Source: Pseudomonas massiliensis
GTDB lineage: Bacteria > Pseudomonadota > Gammaproteobacteria > Pseudomonadales > Pseudomonadaceae
Direction of reading: 5' to 3'
Length of the DNA: 64,000 nucleotides
NCBI RefSeq assembly: GCF_000826105.1
Contig: NZ_CCYK01000006.1
Span: 186,001 to 250,000 of the forward strand
Shown: one piece after another, positions 10,944 to 23,052 of the stretch
Layout: each line of letters opens with the position of its first letter
How positions within the stretch are numbered: position 1 is the first letter of the stretch
Position numbers and translations under genes: made by a program
Notes under the pieces: generated by a model
Databases searched by the model: none
Told to the model about the DNA's origin: nothing
What the model saw: only the letters and a program-made list of their open reading frames with translations

Positions 10944-10971
10944 AAACAAGTGTTTGAAACATACGTTTGCA
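10944..10971. promoter_or_regulatory. Two tandem PsrA operator sites
   Basis: CAAAC-AAGT-GTTTG (10944-10957) and GAAAC-ATAC-GTTTGC (10957-10971) both match the published PsrA pattern (G/C)AAAC N2-4 GTTT(G/C). They share one base and sit 17 bases upstream of the psrA start codon. A further GTTTGT half-site follows near 10979. The arrangement suggests cooperative autorepression. Confidence 0.8.
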
Positions 10972-11070
10972 TTCAGACGTTTGTCAAGCCGGGCCGGTCA
11001 TTTTCCAGCCTGGCGGCTACCGCTTCAAGAGCTCTGAGCTTGCCGAAGAGGGATTGCCAAGCTCGCGATA

Positions 11071-11105
11071 CTGTATATAATCCCAGTCACTGTATAAAAA
11101 GCCAG
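11071..11105 (+). promoter_or_regulatory. Two LexA (SOS) boxes upstream of lexA
   Basis: CTG-N10-CAG boxes at 11071-11086 (CTGTATATAATCCCAG) and 11090-11105 (CTGTATAAAAAGCCAG) lie 10 to 45 bases before the lexA ATG. They match the gammaproteobacterial consensus CTGT-N8-ACAG in the left half and more loosely in the right half. Paired boxes are usual for an autoregulated lexA. Confidence 0.9.
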
Positions 11106-11115
11106 AGCCAACGCC

Positions 11116-11727
11116 ATGCAGAAACTTACGCCACGCCAGGCCGAAATCCTCGCTTTCATCAAGCGTTGCCTCGACGACAACGGCTTCCCTCCTACCCGCG
11201 CGGAGATCGCGCAGGAGCTGGGCTTCAAATCACCCAATGCCGCCGAGGAACATCTCAAGGCCCTCGCACGCAAGGGCGCCATCGAGATGACGCCAGGTGC
11301 GTCCCGCGGTATTCGCATTCCCGGGGCCGAACCTCGAGCCAACGATGACAGCAGCCTTCCCGTCATCGGCCGCGTCGCCGCGGGCGCTCCCATCCTGGCC
11401 GAGCAACACATCGAGGACGCCTGCAACATCAACCCTGCCTTCTTCCACCCAAAGGCGGACTATCTACTGCGTGTCCACGGCATGAGCATGAAGAACGCCG
11501 GCATCATGGATGGCGACCTGCTGGCCGTACATACATGCCGTGAGGCCCGTAACGGTCAGATCGTGGTCGCCCGAATCGGTGAGGAAGTCACCGTCAAGCG
11601 CTTCCAGCGTTCAGGCCATATTGTGCAACTGCTAGCGGAAAATCCGGATTTCGCGCCCATAGAGGTCGACCTCAGGGAGCAGGATCTGGTCATCGAAGGG
11701 CTCAGCGTTGGCGTTATCCGCCGCTAA
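11116..11727 (+). CDS. lexA: SOS repressor LexA
   Basis: Represses the SOS regulon and self-cleaves when activated by RecA filaments. Of 203 residues, the N-terminal winged helix-turn-helix spans about 1-70 ([13 protein letters not shown]), the cleavage site is Ala89-Gly90 (VAAG), and the catalytic pair is Ser124 (HGMSMKN) and Lys161 (VTVKRF). Length and motifs are complete. Two LexA boxes precede it, and sulA follows after 13 bases with its own strong ribosome binding site, so the two form the usual Pseudomonas lexA-sulA operon. Confidence 0.98.
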   Translation: MQKLTPRQAEILAFIKRCLDDNGFPPTRAEIAQELGFKSPNAAEEHLKALARKGAIEMTPGASRGIRIPGAEPRANDDSSLPVIGRVAAGAPILAEQHIEDACNINPAFFHPKADYLLRVHGMSMKNAGIMDGDLLAVHTCREARNGQIVVARIGEEVTVKRFQRSGHIVQLLAENPDFAPIEVDLREQDLVIEGLSVGVIRR

Positions 11728-11740
11728 ACAGGAGGTGACC

Positions 11741-12226
11741 ATGCAGTTTTCCCCGATTACAGCGAGCAGTGTCCAGCACCCCCAACTGTCGCTGTTCGAG
11801 GCGTTCATCGCGCCGGTCAACCAGGTATTTCAAAAGCCCCCGGCCGATACCTGGCGTGCCGAGGCCCCGGAAGCATTCAGCGAACTGAGCTTCAGGGGCG
11901 CCCCGGAGAACTGCCTGAGCCTACTTGCACCCATGCTCAGAGAGCTCAGCGACGTTGAGCACATGCGTTGGCTGACCCTGGTGGCGCCCCCGGCCAGCCT
12001 GACGCAAAGCTGGTTGCGTGAGGCAGGTCTCAATCGCGAACGTATCCTTCTGTTGCAACCCAAGGCCAATCAGACATCGTTGCAGCTGGCGTGCGAAGCA
12101 CTTCGCCTGGGCAGAAGCCATACGGTGGTGAGCTGGGCGAACCCCTTGAGCAGCCATGGACGTCAACAGCTGATCAGCGCTGCCCTTCAGGGCGAGGCAC
12201 AGAGCCTGAACATTCGTTTGGGGTGA
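11741..12226 (+). CDS. sulA: SOS cell-division inhibitor SulA
   Basis: Blocks FtsZ polymerisation to delay septation during DNA damage. The 161-residue product starts MQFSPITAS after AGGAGGTGA; the family core LRWLTLV-like segment (MRWLTLVAPP) and the conserved GRSHTVVSWANPL region are present. An in-frame earlier start inside lexA is not needed, given the excellent Shine-Dalgarno site. It belongs to the lexA transcript and is therefore LexA-controlled. The gene ends eight bases before a convergent unknown gene. Confidence 0.92.
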   Translation: MQFSPITASSVQHPQLSLFEAFIAPVNQVFQKPPADTWRAEAPEAFSELSFRGAPENCLSLLAPMLRELSDVEHMRWLTLVAPPASLTQSWLREAGLNRERILLLQPKANQTSLQLACEALRLGRSHTVVSWANPLSSHGRQQLISAALQGEAQSLNIRLG

Positions 12227-12234
12227 AACTCAGC

Positions 12235-12468
12235 TCAATGCAGGACGCGCGTTCCCTCGTCCTGCTCGAATTCGCCTTCGACCAATTTGCCTGCCATCTG
12301 CACTCCCACGCTCAGCATCGCCTTGGCGACTTCCACGTGTTGCCCCTGAAGAAAAGCCTTGGCATCTTCCGAAAAGTTCAGCGTTACCAGGGAGCCTTCG
12401 TCTTCGGCACGGCGCAGCTCGATCCTACCGTCTGGCAGCTCGACGATTTCAAGAAAAGACGTAGACAT
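12235..12468 (-). CDS. Conserved hypothetical protein (small, acidic)
   Basis: 77 residues starting MSTSFLEIVELPDGRIELRRAEDE. It is acidic, soluble and of predicted alpha/beta composition, with no cysteine, signal peptide or membrane segment. Homologues occupy the same place between sulA and topA in other pseudomonads (the PA3009 position), which argues that it is a real gene. A GGAG lies about 12 bases before the ATG, so the ribosome binding site is poorly spaced. No function can be assigned. Confidence 0.8.
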   Translation of the reverse strand: MSTSFLEIVELPDGRIELRRAEDEGSLVTLNFSEDAKAFLQGQHVEVAKAMLSVGVQMAGKLVEGEFEQDEGTRVLH

Positions 12469-12519
12469 AAAGGCGTGACTCTCCAGAAAAGGCGGGCATT
12501 GTAACAGCGAGTGTTTCCT

Positions 12520-13041
12520 TCAGCACTCACTAAGCCCGTCGCGAAACCGGATAGCCAACGTCTTGAGAGCTTGCCGCCAGCTTTCCAGGGTGTCACAGCC
12601 AAGGACGGCAGGCGCCTCTTCATCCAGGGATATCGCCTGGATCAACGGCTGAGTAACGTCTTGCTTGACTTTGCGGGGCGTCCGGGGCGGCAGCCACAGC
12701 ACTCGATATTCCCGTAACAATTGAGACAGCCAGGTATCAGGATTGCTCGCCAGCTCGACCAGCTCGCCGAGCTGCGGATTGGGTGCGGCCGCCAGCGCTT
12801 CGGGCGTGAGAAACGCCTGGGCATCAGGGGCTTCGGGATTGGCTAGCCGGTAGTAGCCGGCTATTTCATGACAAAGCCCCAACAGAGCGCCGTAAAGATG
12901 AAACAGCACTGCTTCGCGCTCCGCTTGCGCCAGTGCTGCAGCATTCATGGCACCGCCCCGCTCCGCCTTGCCCAGGGCTTCAAGGGCCAGGCCCGCAAAA
13001 TACAGCTTCTGGTTCGTACGTGTGTAGAGTTCGTGAGCCAT
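12520..13041 (-). CDS. Conserved hypothetical protein between sulA and topA
   Basis: 173 residues from MAHELYTRTNQKLYF. It is mainly helical, with a conserved N-terminal segment (KLYFAGLALEALG) and no transmembrane helix or enzymatic motif. It matches the gene at the PA3010 position in P. aeruginosa synteny; I believe this family carries only a DUF name (DUF6586, not certain). The chosen ATG is preceded by AGGAGGGTTGCC on the minus strand, a good ribosome binding site, which rules out the longer in-frame start at 13083. It is likely co-oriented with topA and the 12235 gene. Confidence 0.82.
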   Translation of the reverse strand: MAHELYTRTNQKLYFAGLALEALGKAERGGAMNAAALAQAEREAVLFHLYGALLGLCHEIAGYYRLANPEAPDAQAFLTPEALAAAPNPQLGELVELASNPDTWLSQLLREYRVLWLPPRTPRKVKQDVTQPLIQAISLDEEAPAVLGCDTLESWRQALKTLAIRFRDGLSEC

Positions 13042-13152
13042 GGCAACCCTCCTGAAACCTGATGGGATGCAGGAGCCAGTCAAGCTGACGAATGTACCGC
13101 GCCTTCGCGCCCCTTCACCAACTGGCTGGCTGCCGCACTATGCTCCCTGCTT

Positions 13153-15756
13153 TCAACGCTTGTCTTCGACCTTCCAGGCCTTGCCATCGAAGAAGGCACG
13201 CCAGCCGGTAGGCTTGCCATCGACTTCGGTCTGGACGTATTGCTCCTTGGTCTTACGGCTGTAGCGTATCACCGCGTGGCGCCCATCCGGATCCTTCACC
13301 GGCGCATCGAACAGGAAATGGTACTTGGGATCGATCTCTTGCTTGTGTGGAAGCAGTTCGCTTACCAGCGGTGCCCGTGTTTCCCGATTCTTGGGGAACT
13401 GGCTTGCCGCCAGGAACAACCCGGACGCACCGTCGCGCAGCACATAGGTGTCATCCACCTTTTCGCATTTGAGTTCGGGCATCGGTACCGCATCCATCTT
13501 GGGCGGCGCCGCTTCGCCGTTCTTCAGCAGCTTGCGGGTGTTCTTGCAGCTGGAATTGGTGCAGCCGAAGAACTTGCCGAAGCGCCCGGTCTTGAGCTGC
13601 ATCTCGCTGCCGCACTTGTCGCACTGGATACTCGGCCCTTCATACCCCTTGATGCGGAAGCTGCCTTCCTCGATCTCATACCCAGGGCAATCCGGATTGT
13701 TGCCGCAGATGTGCAGCTTGCGTTTTTCATCCAGCAGGTAGGCATCCATTGCCGTATCACAGACCCGGCAACGATGCTTGTTGAGCAGGACACGGGACTC
13801 GGACTCGCCCTCGTCATCGGCGGCGATTTCATCGCCCGGTACCAGATTGAGGGTCGCCTTGCAGCGTTCCTTTGGCGGCAGGCTATAGCCCGAGCAACCG
13901 AGGAACACGCCAGTCGATGCCGTGCGGATCATCATTGGCCGACCGCACTCCTTGCATGGAATGTCCGTCAGCGTGGGCTGGTTCGCCCGCATGCCCTGAT
14001 CAGGAGCCTCGGCAGCCTCCAGTTTGGCCTTGAAGTCCTGATAGAACTCGTCCAGCACGTTCTTCCAGTCACGTTCACCGTGGGCGACGTCGTCCAGATG
14101 CTCTTCCATCCCGGCGGTGAAGCCGTAGTCCATCAGGTTGGCGAAGCTTTCGCCCAGGCGCTCGGTCACGATGTCGCCCATCTTCTCGGAATAGAAGCGA
14201 CGGTTGTGCAGGGTGACGTAACCCCGATCCTGGATGGTGGAAATGATCGCGGCGTAAGTGGATGGGCGGCCAATGCCGCGCTTCTCCATTTCCTTGACCA
14301 GGCTGGCTTCGGAATAGCGGGCCGGTGGCTTGGTGAAGTGCTGGGTCGGGTCCAGGTCGACCAACCGCAGGGCCAGGCCTTCGGCCATCTCGGGAAGCAC
14401 ATCGTCTTCCCCGGGCTTGCTGACCTGAGGCAGCACACGGGTGTAACCGTCGAACTTGAGGATACGGCCCTTGGCACGCAACTCGAAGCTACCAGCCACC
14501 ACGGTCAGGGTGGTGGACAGGTATTGCGCCGGTGGCATCTGGCAAGCCAGGAATTGCCGCCAGATCAGCTCGTACAGTCGCTCGGCGTCGCGCTCCATGC
14601 CATTGAGCTGGGAAGGATGGAGGTTGACGTCCGATGGGCGAATGGCTTCGTGGGCTTCCTGGGCGCCCTCCTTGCTGCCGTAGACATTAGGCGTGGCGGG
14701 CAGGTATTGCTTGCCGAAGTTGCCTTCGATGTAGCTGCGCGCCATGTCCAGAGCATCCACCGACAGGTTGGTGGAGTCCGTACGCATGTAGGTGATGTAA
14801 CCCGCTTCGTACAACCGCTGGGCCATCATCATGGTTTTCTTGACCCCGAAGCCCAGGCGGTTGCTCGCCGCCTGTTGCAGGGTGGACGTGATGAACGGGG
14901 CCGAGGGCTTGCTGCTGGTAGGCTTGTCCTCGCGCCTCGCTACCCGGTAGCTGGAGGCCTTGAGTTTTTCCACGGCGGCCATGGCCTGGACTTCGTTCAG
15001 CGGCTTGAAGGCTTCGCCGTTCTCGCGGGCGACCTCGAAGCGCACCTTGGCCTTGTCGCTGGCCAGGTCCGCATGCAGCTCCCAGTACTCCTGGGGGATG
15101 AACGCGCGGATCTCGCGCTCGCGCTCGGCTACCAGCTTCACCGCCACGGATTGCACGCGACCAGCGGACAGTCCACGGGCAATCTTCTGCCAAAGCAGTG
15201 GCGACACCATGTAGCCCACGACGCGATCAAGGAAGCGTCGGGCCTGTTGCGCATTGACGCGGGCGATGTCCAGCTCGCCTGGCTGCGAGAAGGCTTCCTG
15301 AATGGCTTTCTTGGTGATTTCATTGAACACCACGCGCTTGAAGCGGGACTCGTCTCCACCGATGGCCTCGCGCAGATGCCAGGCGATGGCCTCCCCTTCC
15401 CTGTCAAGGTCGGTTGCGAGATAGATGGTGTCGGCATCCTTGGCAAGCTTGCGCAGCTCCTCGATCACCTTTTCCTTGCCAGGAAGGATCTCGTACTTGG
15501 CCTTCCATCCATGGTCCGGGTCCACCCCCATGCGCGCTACCAGCTGCCGCCGGGCTTTCTCGCGAGGTGACAGGGCTGGCGCTTCCCCCGCGGCCTTGCC
15601 CTTGCGAGCGGCGGGTTCCTTGGGCGTGGACGAACCGCTGGTGGGCAGGTCACGGATATGGCCGATACTGGACTTCACCACGTACTGGTTGCCCAGGTAC
15701 TTGTTGATCGTCTTGGCCTTGGCCGGGGATTCCACAATGACCAGCGATTTTCCCAT
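13153..15756 (-). CDS. topA: DNA topoisomerase I
   Basis: Type IA topoisomerase that relaxes negative supercoils. The 867-residue protein has the TOPRIM domain ([14 protein letters not shown] at 4-17; [12 protein letters not shown] at 117-127 with the metal-binding DxD-type acidic residues), the active-site tyrosine Tyr323 in ITYMRTDST, and three C-terminal zinc-ribbon-like segments ([24 protein letters not shown]), followed by basic tail repeats. Length and architecture match Pseudomonas TopA. A long open frame on the opposite strand is a codon-bias shadow. Confidence 0.98.
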   Translation of the reverse strand: MGKSLVIVESPAKAKTINKYLGNQYVVKSSIGHIRDLPTSGSSTPKEPAARKGKAAGEAPALSPREKARRQLVARMGVDPDHGWKAKYEILPGKEKVIEELRKLAKDADTIYLATDLDREGEAIAWHLREAIGGDESRFKRVVFNEITKKAIQEAFSQPGELDIARVNAQQARRFLDRVVGYMVSPLLWQKIARGLSAGRVQSVAVKLVAEREREIRAFIPQEYWELHADLASDKAKVRFEVARENGEAFKPLNEVQAMAAVEKLKASSYRVARREDKPTSSKPSAPFITSTLQQAASNRLGFGVKKTMMMAQRLYEAGYITYMRTDSTNLSVDALDMARSYIEGNFGKQYLPATPNVYGSKEGAQEAHEAIRPSDVNLHPSQLNGMERDAERLYELIWRQFLACQMPPAQYLSTTLTVVAGSFELRAKGRILKFDGYTRVLPQVSKPGEDDVLPEMAEGLALRLVDLDPTQHFTKPPARYSEASLVKEMEKRGIGRPSTYAAIISTIQDRGYVTLHNRRFYSEKMGDIVTERLGESFANLMDYGFTAGMEEHLDDVAHGERDWKNVLDEFYQDFKAKLEAAEAPDQGMRANQPTLTDIPCKECGRPMMIRTASTGVFLGCSGYSLPPKERCKATLNLVPGDEIAADDEGESESRVLLNKHRCRVCDTAMDAYLLDEKRKLHICGNNPDCPGYEIEEGSFRIKGYEGPSIQCDKCGSEMQLKTGRFGKFFGCTNSSCKNTRKLLKNGEAAPPKMDAVPMPELKCEKVDDTYVLRDGASGLFLAASQFPKNRETRAPLVSELLPHKQEIDPKYHFLFDAPVKDPDGRHAVIRYSRKTKEQYVQTEVDGKPTGWRAFFDGKAWKVEDKR

Positions 15757-15853
15757 GGATCGGAAGATTCCTAAAAAACAGGTGTAGAAGGCAACGACGC
15801 CTTTCGAGGCCCCGCTATATATAGTGGCAACTGGGCGAGGTCAAGCGTGGCGG

Positions 15854-16105
15854 CTATCGCCCTGCTTCCTCGCCGCGCTCGAACACGCCAGGTTCGGCTC
15901 GCACCAAAGCAAAGCGCGGGACCTGCTCGCCGTCAACCACGACAGACTCCAGGAACATCTCGAGTGGCCGCACCCATAAGCCGAATTCCCCATACAGGGC
16001 CTGGTAGCAAACCACCTGCTGCTCGGTTTCGGAATGGCGCGCGACACCCAGGACACGGTACTCCGGCCCTTTGTAGTGCCGGTAGATACCAGGTTGTAAC
16101 AGCAT
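15854..16105 (-). CDS. DUF1653 domain protein
   Basis: 83 residues, with the DUF1653 pattern GIYRHYKGPEYRVLGVARHSET at the N-terminus followed by YQALYGEFGLWVRPLEMF. This small family is widespread in bacteria, and its biochemical role is unknown to me. The gene sits between fadA and topA at the PA3012 position. It begins just downstream of the fadBA terminator, so it is probably transcribed separately. Confidence 0.88.
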   Translation of the reverse strand: MLLQPGIYRHYKGPEYRVLGVARHSETEQQVVCYQALYGEFGLWVRPLEMFLESVVVDGEQVPRFALVRAEPGVFERGEEAGR

Positions 16106-16131
16106 TTGCGGCCTCCCTTGTTAAAACCCTG

Positions 16132-16162
16132 AAAAACAAAAACCGGGGCACCAGGCCCCGGT
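16132..16162 (-). terminator. Rho-independent terminator of fadBA
   Basis: The stem ACCGGGGC (16142-16149)/GCCCCGGT (16155-16162), read on the minus strand, is followed by the T-rich run complementary to 16132-16142. It lies 18 bases past the fadA stop codon. Confidence 0.88.
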
Positions 16163-16179
16163 CGTTGCCACACGCGACG

Positions 16180-19537
<3,358 letters not shown>

Positions 19538-19854
19538 CTGATCTCCAGGAATGGAAGCTGAACGTTACGTGCTGGAGCGGCCTTGAGGCCCACCCGCCAG
19601 CACGCGTTCGAGTGCATGAAGGTCGCGCCAAACGCTCGATTCATACGCCCGTTTGATTCGGGTGTGCACACCTTCAGCGAAAAGCCGGGGATTGTCAATC
19701 GTCCCCGAAAGGCACCCGTTTGCGACCGATCAGTCACGTCAAACGGCTGTCTCAGCGTAGACAGCCCTGACCGAAACATGCCGCCTCGATTATGCCGTCA
19801 CCAAGAGACGCCTGGATGAATGAAGCCGAATTCACTGCCTGGATTGGCGGTTGA
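19538..19854. other. fadB upstream region
   Basis: 317 bases between fadB and the next gene, with no supported ORF. It must contain the fadBA promoter. Several GTTTG/CAAAC half-sites occur (around 19629, 19651, 19719 and 19741), and CCGTTTG (19717-19723) with CAAACGG (19741-19747) forms an inverted repeat with a 17-base spacer, but none has the spacing of a PsrA box. Confidence 0.5.
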
Positions 19855-20295
19855 TCAGGCGCTCAGTTCGCGCAGGATTCTATCGACCAGCGCAGCCTGC
19901 TCCGCCCCGCTCCGCTCGCCCCAGACTGCACAGACCATCCGTCGCTCCGCTCGCAGCGCCCAGACGTCGCCAGGCAACTGGACGAGCCGGGCCAGGAGTT
20001 CGGGATCCTCGCAGGGCTCCTGCCAGCGGTTGACCCAGTGCCCAGGCGCGGGCTGCCACCACTCCCAGGCCGGCCCCTCGGCGTCGAGGCAAGGCCGATG
20101 GTATTCGGCGGCCGTGCTGGGCAAGCCCGCCGGCATCCAATGCGGCCATTGCTGCGGGGCCAGCTGCATGCCCAGGCCAAGGCTGCGCGCCCGCATGCGA
20201 CAAGCCATGCGCCCACTCTGCTGGCGCGACGGGCGCAGCCACGCCAAGGGACTCAGAACCACCAAGAGGATTGACACCACTATCCAGACCGTCAT
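19855..20295 (-). CDS. Hypothetical membrane-anchored protein
   Basis: 146 residues starting MTVWIVVSILLVVLSPLAWL. One N-terminal transmembrane helix (about 3-20) is followed by a basic stop-transfer segment and a soluble, tryptophan-rich domain with two cysteines (CLDAE and CEDPELL). The orientation is probably N-out with a cytoplasmic domain, by the positive-inside rule. Homologues sit between fadB and the universal stress gene in other pseudomonads. GGAAGAG precedes the chosen ATG. No function can be assigned. Confidence 0.75.
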   Translation of the reverse strand: MTVWIVVSILLVVLSPLAWLRPSRQQSGRMACRMRARSLGLGMQLAPQQWPHWMPAGLPSTAAEYHRPCLDAEGPAWEWWQPAPGHWVNRWQEPCEDPELLARLVQLPGDVWALRAERRMVCAVWGERSGAEQAALVDRILRELSA

Positions 20296-20402
20296 AGAAC
20301 TCTTCCGCGAACGACAAACCACCCCTTGGGGAACCGTGCTACCTGCGAGTTTTCCATGAAAGGGCCATAATCAAGCTAACACTTTCGTTGGAGCAACCCG
20401 CC

Positions 20403-20858
20403 ATGACCTACCAACACATCCTCGCGGCAGTGGACTTGACCGAGGAATGCGACCCGGTCATCAAACGCGCTCGCGCCCTGGCCGAAGGTACAGGGGCCAC
20501 GCTGTCGCTGGTGCATATTGTTGAGCCCATGGCCATGGCCTTCGGGGGCGATGTGCCCATGGACCTGTCGCAGCTGCAACAGCAGCAGTTCGACCAGGCC
20601 AAGGAGCGCATGCGCGCGCTTCGCGTGAAGTTTCCGGACGTCGCCGAAGAGTTTTGCCATCTCACCTACGGCCAGCCACGGCAGGAAATCCACAAGCTGG
20701 CCAAGGAGAAAGGTTACGACCTGATCATCGTGGGCAGCCATGGCCGCCACGGACTGGGCCTGCTGCTGGGCTCGACCTCCAATGATGTACTGCATGGCGC
20801 GCCATGCGACGTGCTTGCCGTTCGCCTGGAGCGCGCCAAGCCGGCCGAGAAGGCCTGA
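20403..20858 (+). CDS. Universal stress protein (UspA family)
   Basis: 151 residues with the Usp alpha/beta fold: N-terminal HILAAVDLTEECDPVI and the C-terminal ATP-binding type motif IIVGSHGRHGLGLLLGSTSNDVLHGAPCDVLAV (G-2X-G-9X-G-S/T arrangement). GGAG lies about seven bases before ATG 20403. Proteins of this type are induced under stationary-phase or stress conditions and may bind ATP; the specific role is unknown. It is a single-gene unit between two minus-strand genes. Confidence 0.93.
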   Translation: MTYQHILAAVDLTEECDPVIKRARALAEGTGATLSLVHIVEPMAMAFGGDVPMDLSQLQQQQFDQAKERMRALRVKFPDVAEEFCHLTYGQPRQEIHKLAKEKGYDLIIVGSHGRHGLGLLLGSTSNDVLHGAPCDVLAVRLERAKPAEKA

Positions 20859-20987
20859 CACCCTGGAGAGCCGCCAGCCTCGCCCGCTTGCGCAGCCTGA
20901 CCGAATTCCGGCCTGTAGGCTGTAGTGAAGCTGGCGAAGCCTTGACCCGTAGAATCCGGGCCAGGCCGAACCCCGATTCGCTGGCGC

Positions 20988-22898
20988 TCAGTCGTCCAGC
21001 TCGGCCCAGCGCTCGAGGAGGGTATCGAGCTGCGCCTGACTGGACTCCAACTGAGCGAGCACCGTGGCCGTTTCGGCGGCCGGGCGCTGGTAGAAACCAG
21101 GCGCGGCCATTTCCTGCTCAAGGGCGGCGATCTGCGCTTCCATCTCGTCAATCTGCCCCGGCAACGCTTCCAGTTCGCGCTGCAACTTGTAGCTGAGCTT
21201 TTTCTTGGGCACCGCCACCGTCGGGCTGGTAACGGGAGCGGGAGCGGCCGTAACCGCCGCCGGTTCGGCCTTGGCCGGCCTGGCCTCCTTGACACCCAGC
21301 AACTTTGCCGAGCCGCCTTGGCGAATCCAGTCCTGGTAGCCGCCGACGTACTCCTGTACCAGGCCATCGCCCTCGAATACCAGGGTGCTGGTGACCACGT
21401 TATCGAGGAAGGCCCGGTCGTGGCTGACCATCAGTACGGTACCCTTGAAGCTGGAAAGCACTTCTTCGAGCAGCTCCAGGGTTTCCACGTCCAGGTCATT
21501 GGTCGGTTCGTCCAGCACTAGCAGATTGGCCGGCTTGCTGAACAGCTTGGCCAGCAGCAGGCGGGCACGCTCGCCCCCTGACAGGGCCTTGACCGGTGTC
21601 CGGGCCCGCTGAGGGCTGAACAGGAAATCGCCCAGGTAGCTGAGCACATGTCGGCTCTGGCCGTCGATTTCGATGAAGTCCCGGCCTTCGGCCAGGTTGT
21701 CGATCACGGTCTTTTCCAGGTCCAGTTGCAGGCGCAGCTGGTCGAAGTAGGCCACCTCCAGCTTGGTACCGCGTGTCACCGTGCCGGTGGTGGGCTGCAG
21801 GTCGCCGAGCATGAGCTTGAGCAAGGTGGTCTTGCCGCTGCCGTTGGCACCGAGCAGCCCGATACGGTCTTCACGCTGCAATACCAGGGAAAAGTCCTTC
21901 ACCAGGAAGGGCCCGCCGGGATGCGCGTAGCTGACATTCTCCAACACGATCACCTGCTTGCCCGACTTGTCGGCTACGTCCAGCTGGATATTGGCCTTGC
22001 CCTGGCGCTCGCGCCGTTCACCACGTTCAACACGCAGCGCCTTGAGGGCGCGCACTCGACCTTCATTGCGGGTACGCCGCGCCTTGATGCCCTGGCGAAT
22101 CCACACCTCTTCCTGGGCCAGTCGCTTGTCGAAGAGCGCGTTAGCGGTCTCTTCAGCAGCCAGCTCCGCTTCCTTGTGCACCAGGAAGCTGGCGTAGTCG
22201 CCGTTCCAGTCGATCAAACGGCCACGGTCCAGCTCGAGGATCCGGGTTGCCAGGTTCTGCAGGAAGGCGCGGTCGTGGGTGATGAACAGCACCGCCCCGC
22301 CGAACCCGGCCAACGCTTCTTCCAGCCAGGCAATGGCGCCGATGTCCAGGTGGTTGGTGGGCTCGTCCAGCAACAGCAGGTCCGGCTCCGACACCAGCGC
22401 CTGGGCCAGGAGCACGCGCCGACGCCAGCCGCCCGACAGCTCGGCCAGGGTCTTGTCCGCTGGCAGTTGCAGCCGGCTCAGGGTACTTTCGACCAACTGC
22501 TGCAGTCGCCAGCCATCCCGGGCCTCGAGCTCCTGCTGGACGTCGGTCAGCGCGTCGAGATCCGCGTCGGTGACGATGTTCTGGCTGAGGTGGTGAAACC
22601 GGGCCAGCAGCTCGCCGACTCCAGAGAGCCCTTCGGCGACCACGTCGAATACGGTGCGATCATCGGCCCGAGGCAATTCTTGCGGCAATTCGCCGATCTT
22701 CAACCCCGGCGCGCGCCAGATGTCGCCGTCGTCGGGCTTCTGGTCGCCACGCACCAGGCGCAGCATGCTGGACTTGCCAGTGCCATTGCGGCCGATGATA
22801 CATACCCGCTCACCGCGGGCGATCTGCCAGGAAACCTTGTCGAGCAGGGGCATGGCGCCATAGGCGAGGGAAACATCGCTCAGTTTGAGCAGGGTCAT
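20988..22898 (-). CDS. uup: ABC-F family ATPase Uup
   Basis: Soluble duplicated ABC ATPase without membrane domains. ABC1 has GRNGTGKSS and LSGGWRRR signature motifs, and ABC2 has GANGSGKTT and LSGGERAR. The two are joined by the basic linker rich in RRTRNEGRV that is typical of ABC-F. The C-terminal ~75 residues form a coiled-coil DNA-binding-like tail, as in E. coli Uup, which suppresses precise transposon excision and acts on ribosomes or replication intermediates. The 636-residue start MTLLKLSDVSLAYG follows CCGGAGAATCCC; earlier in-frame residues are rejected. Confidence 0.94.
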   Translation of the reverse strand: MTLLKLSDVSLAYGAMPLLDKVSWQIARGERVCIIGRNGTGKSSMLRLVRGDQKPDDGDIWRAPGLKIGELPQELPRADDRTVFDVVAEGLSGVGELLARFHHLSQNIVTDADLDALTDVQQELEARDGWRLQQLVESTLSRLQLPADKTLAELSGGWRRRVLLAQALVSEPDLLLLDEPTNHLDIGAIAWLEEALAGFGGAVLFITHDRAFLQNLATRILELDRGRLIDWNGDYASFLVHKEAELAAEETANALFDKRLAQEEVWIRQGIKARRTRNEGRVRALKALRVERGERRERQGKANIQLDVADKSGKQVIVLENVSYAHPGGPFLVKDFSLVLQREDRIGLLGANGSGKTTLLKLMLGDLQPTTGTVTRGTKLEVAYFDQLRLQLDLEKTVIDNLAEGRDFIEIDGQSRHVLSYLGDFLFSPQRARTPVKALSGGERARLLLAKLFSKPANLLVLDEPTNDLDVETLELLEEVLSSFKGTVLMVSHDRAFLDNVVTSTLVFEGDGLVQEYVGGYQDWIRQGGSAKLLGVKEARPAKAEPAAVTAAPAPVTSPTVAVPKKKLSYKLQRELEALPGQIDEMEAQIAALEQEMAAPGFYQRPAAETATVLAQLESSQAQLDTLLERWAELDD

Positions 22899-23052
22899 GG
22901 GATTCTCCGGAAAAGCCGGCGCGCATTCTACCTTATGTACCAGCCTGGTACAGCAAGCGCCGGATGGCACGCCTTGAAACACTCGGCGCGCTTTCGGGCC
23001 TGGGGCCAACAAGCTAAGCTAGCCGCCAATCTGCACGCTCTACGGAAGTCTC

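Noticed and set aside
13240..15570. Long open frame on the strand opposite topA
   Set aside because: It lies entirely antisense to the conserved topA sequence and has no family similarity; long shadow frames are common in high-GC codon-biased DNA.
19538..19800. PsrA boxes upstream of fadB
   Set aside because: Several GTTTG/CAAAC half-sites occur, but none has the 2-4 base spacing of the known motif, so direct PsrA control of fadBA cannot be claimed from this sequence.
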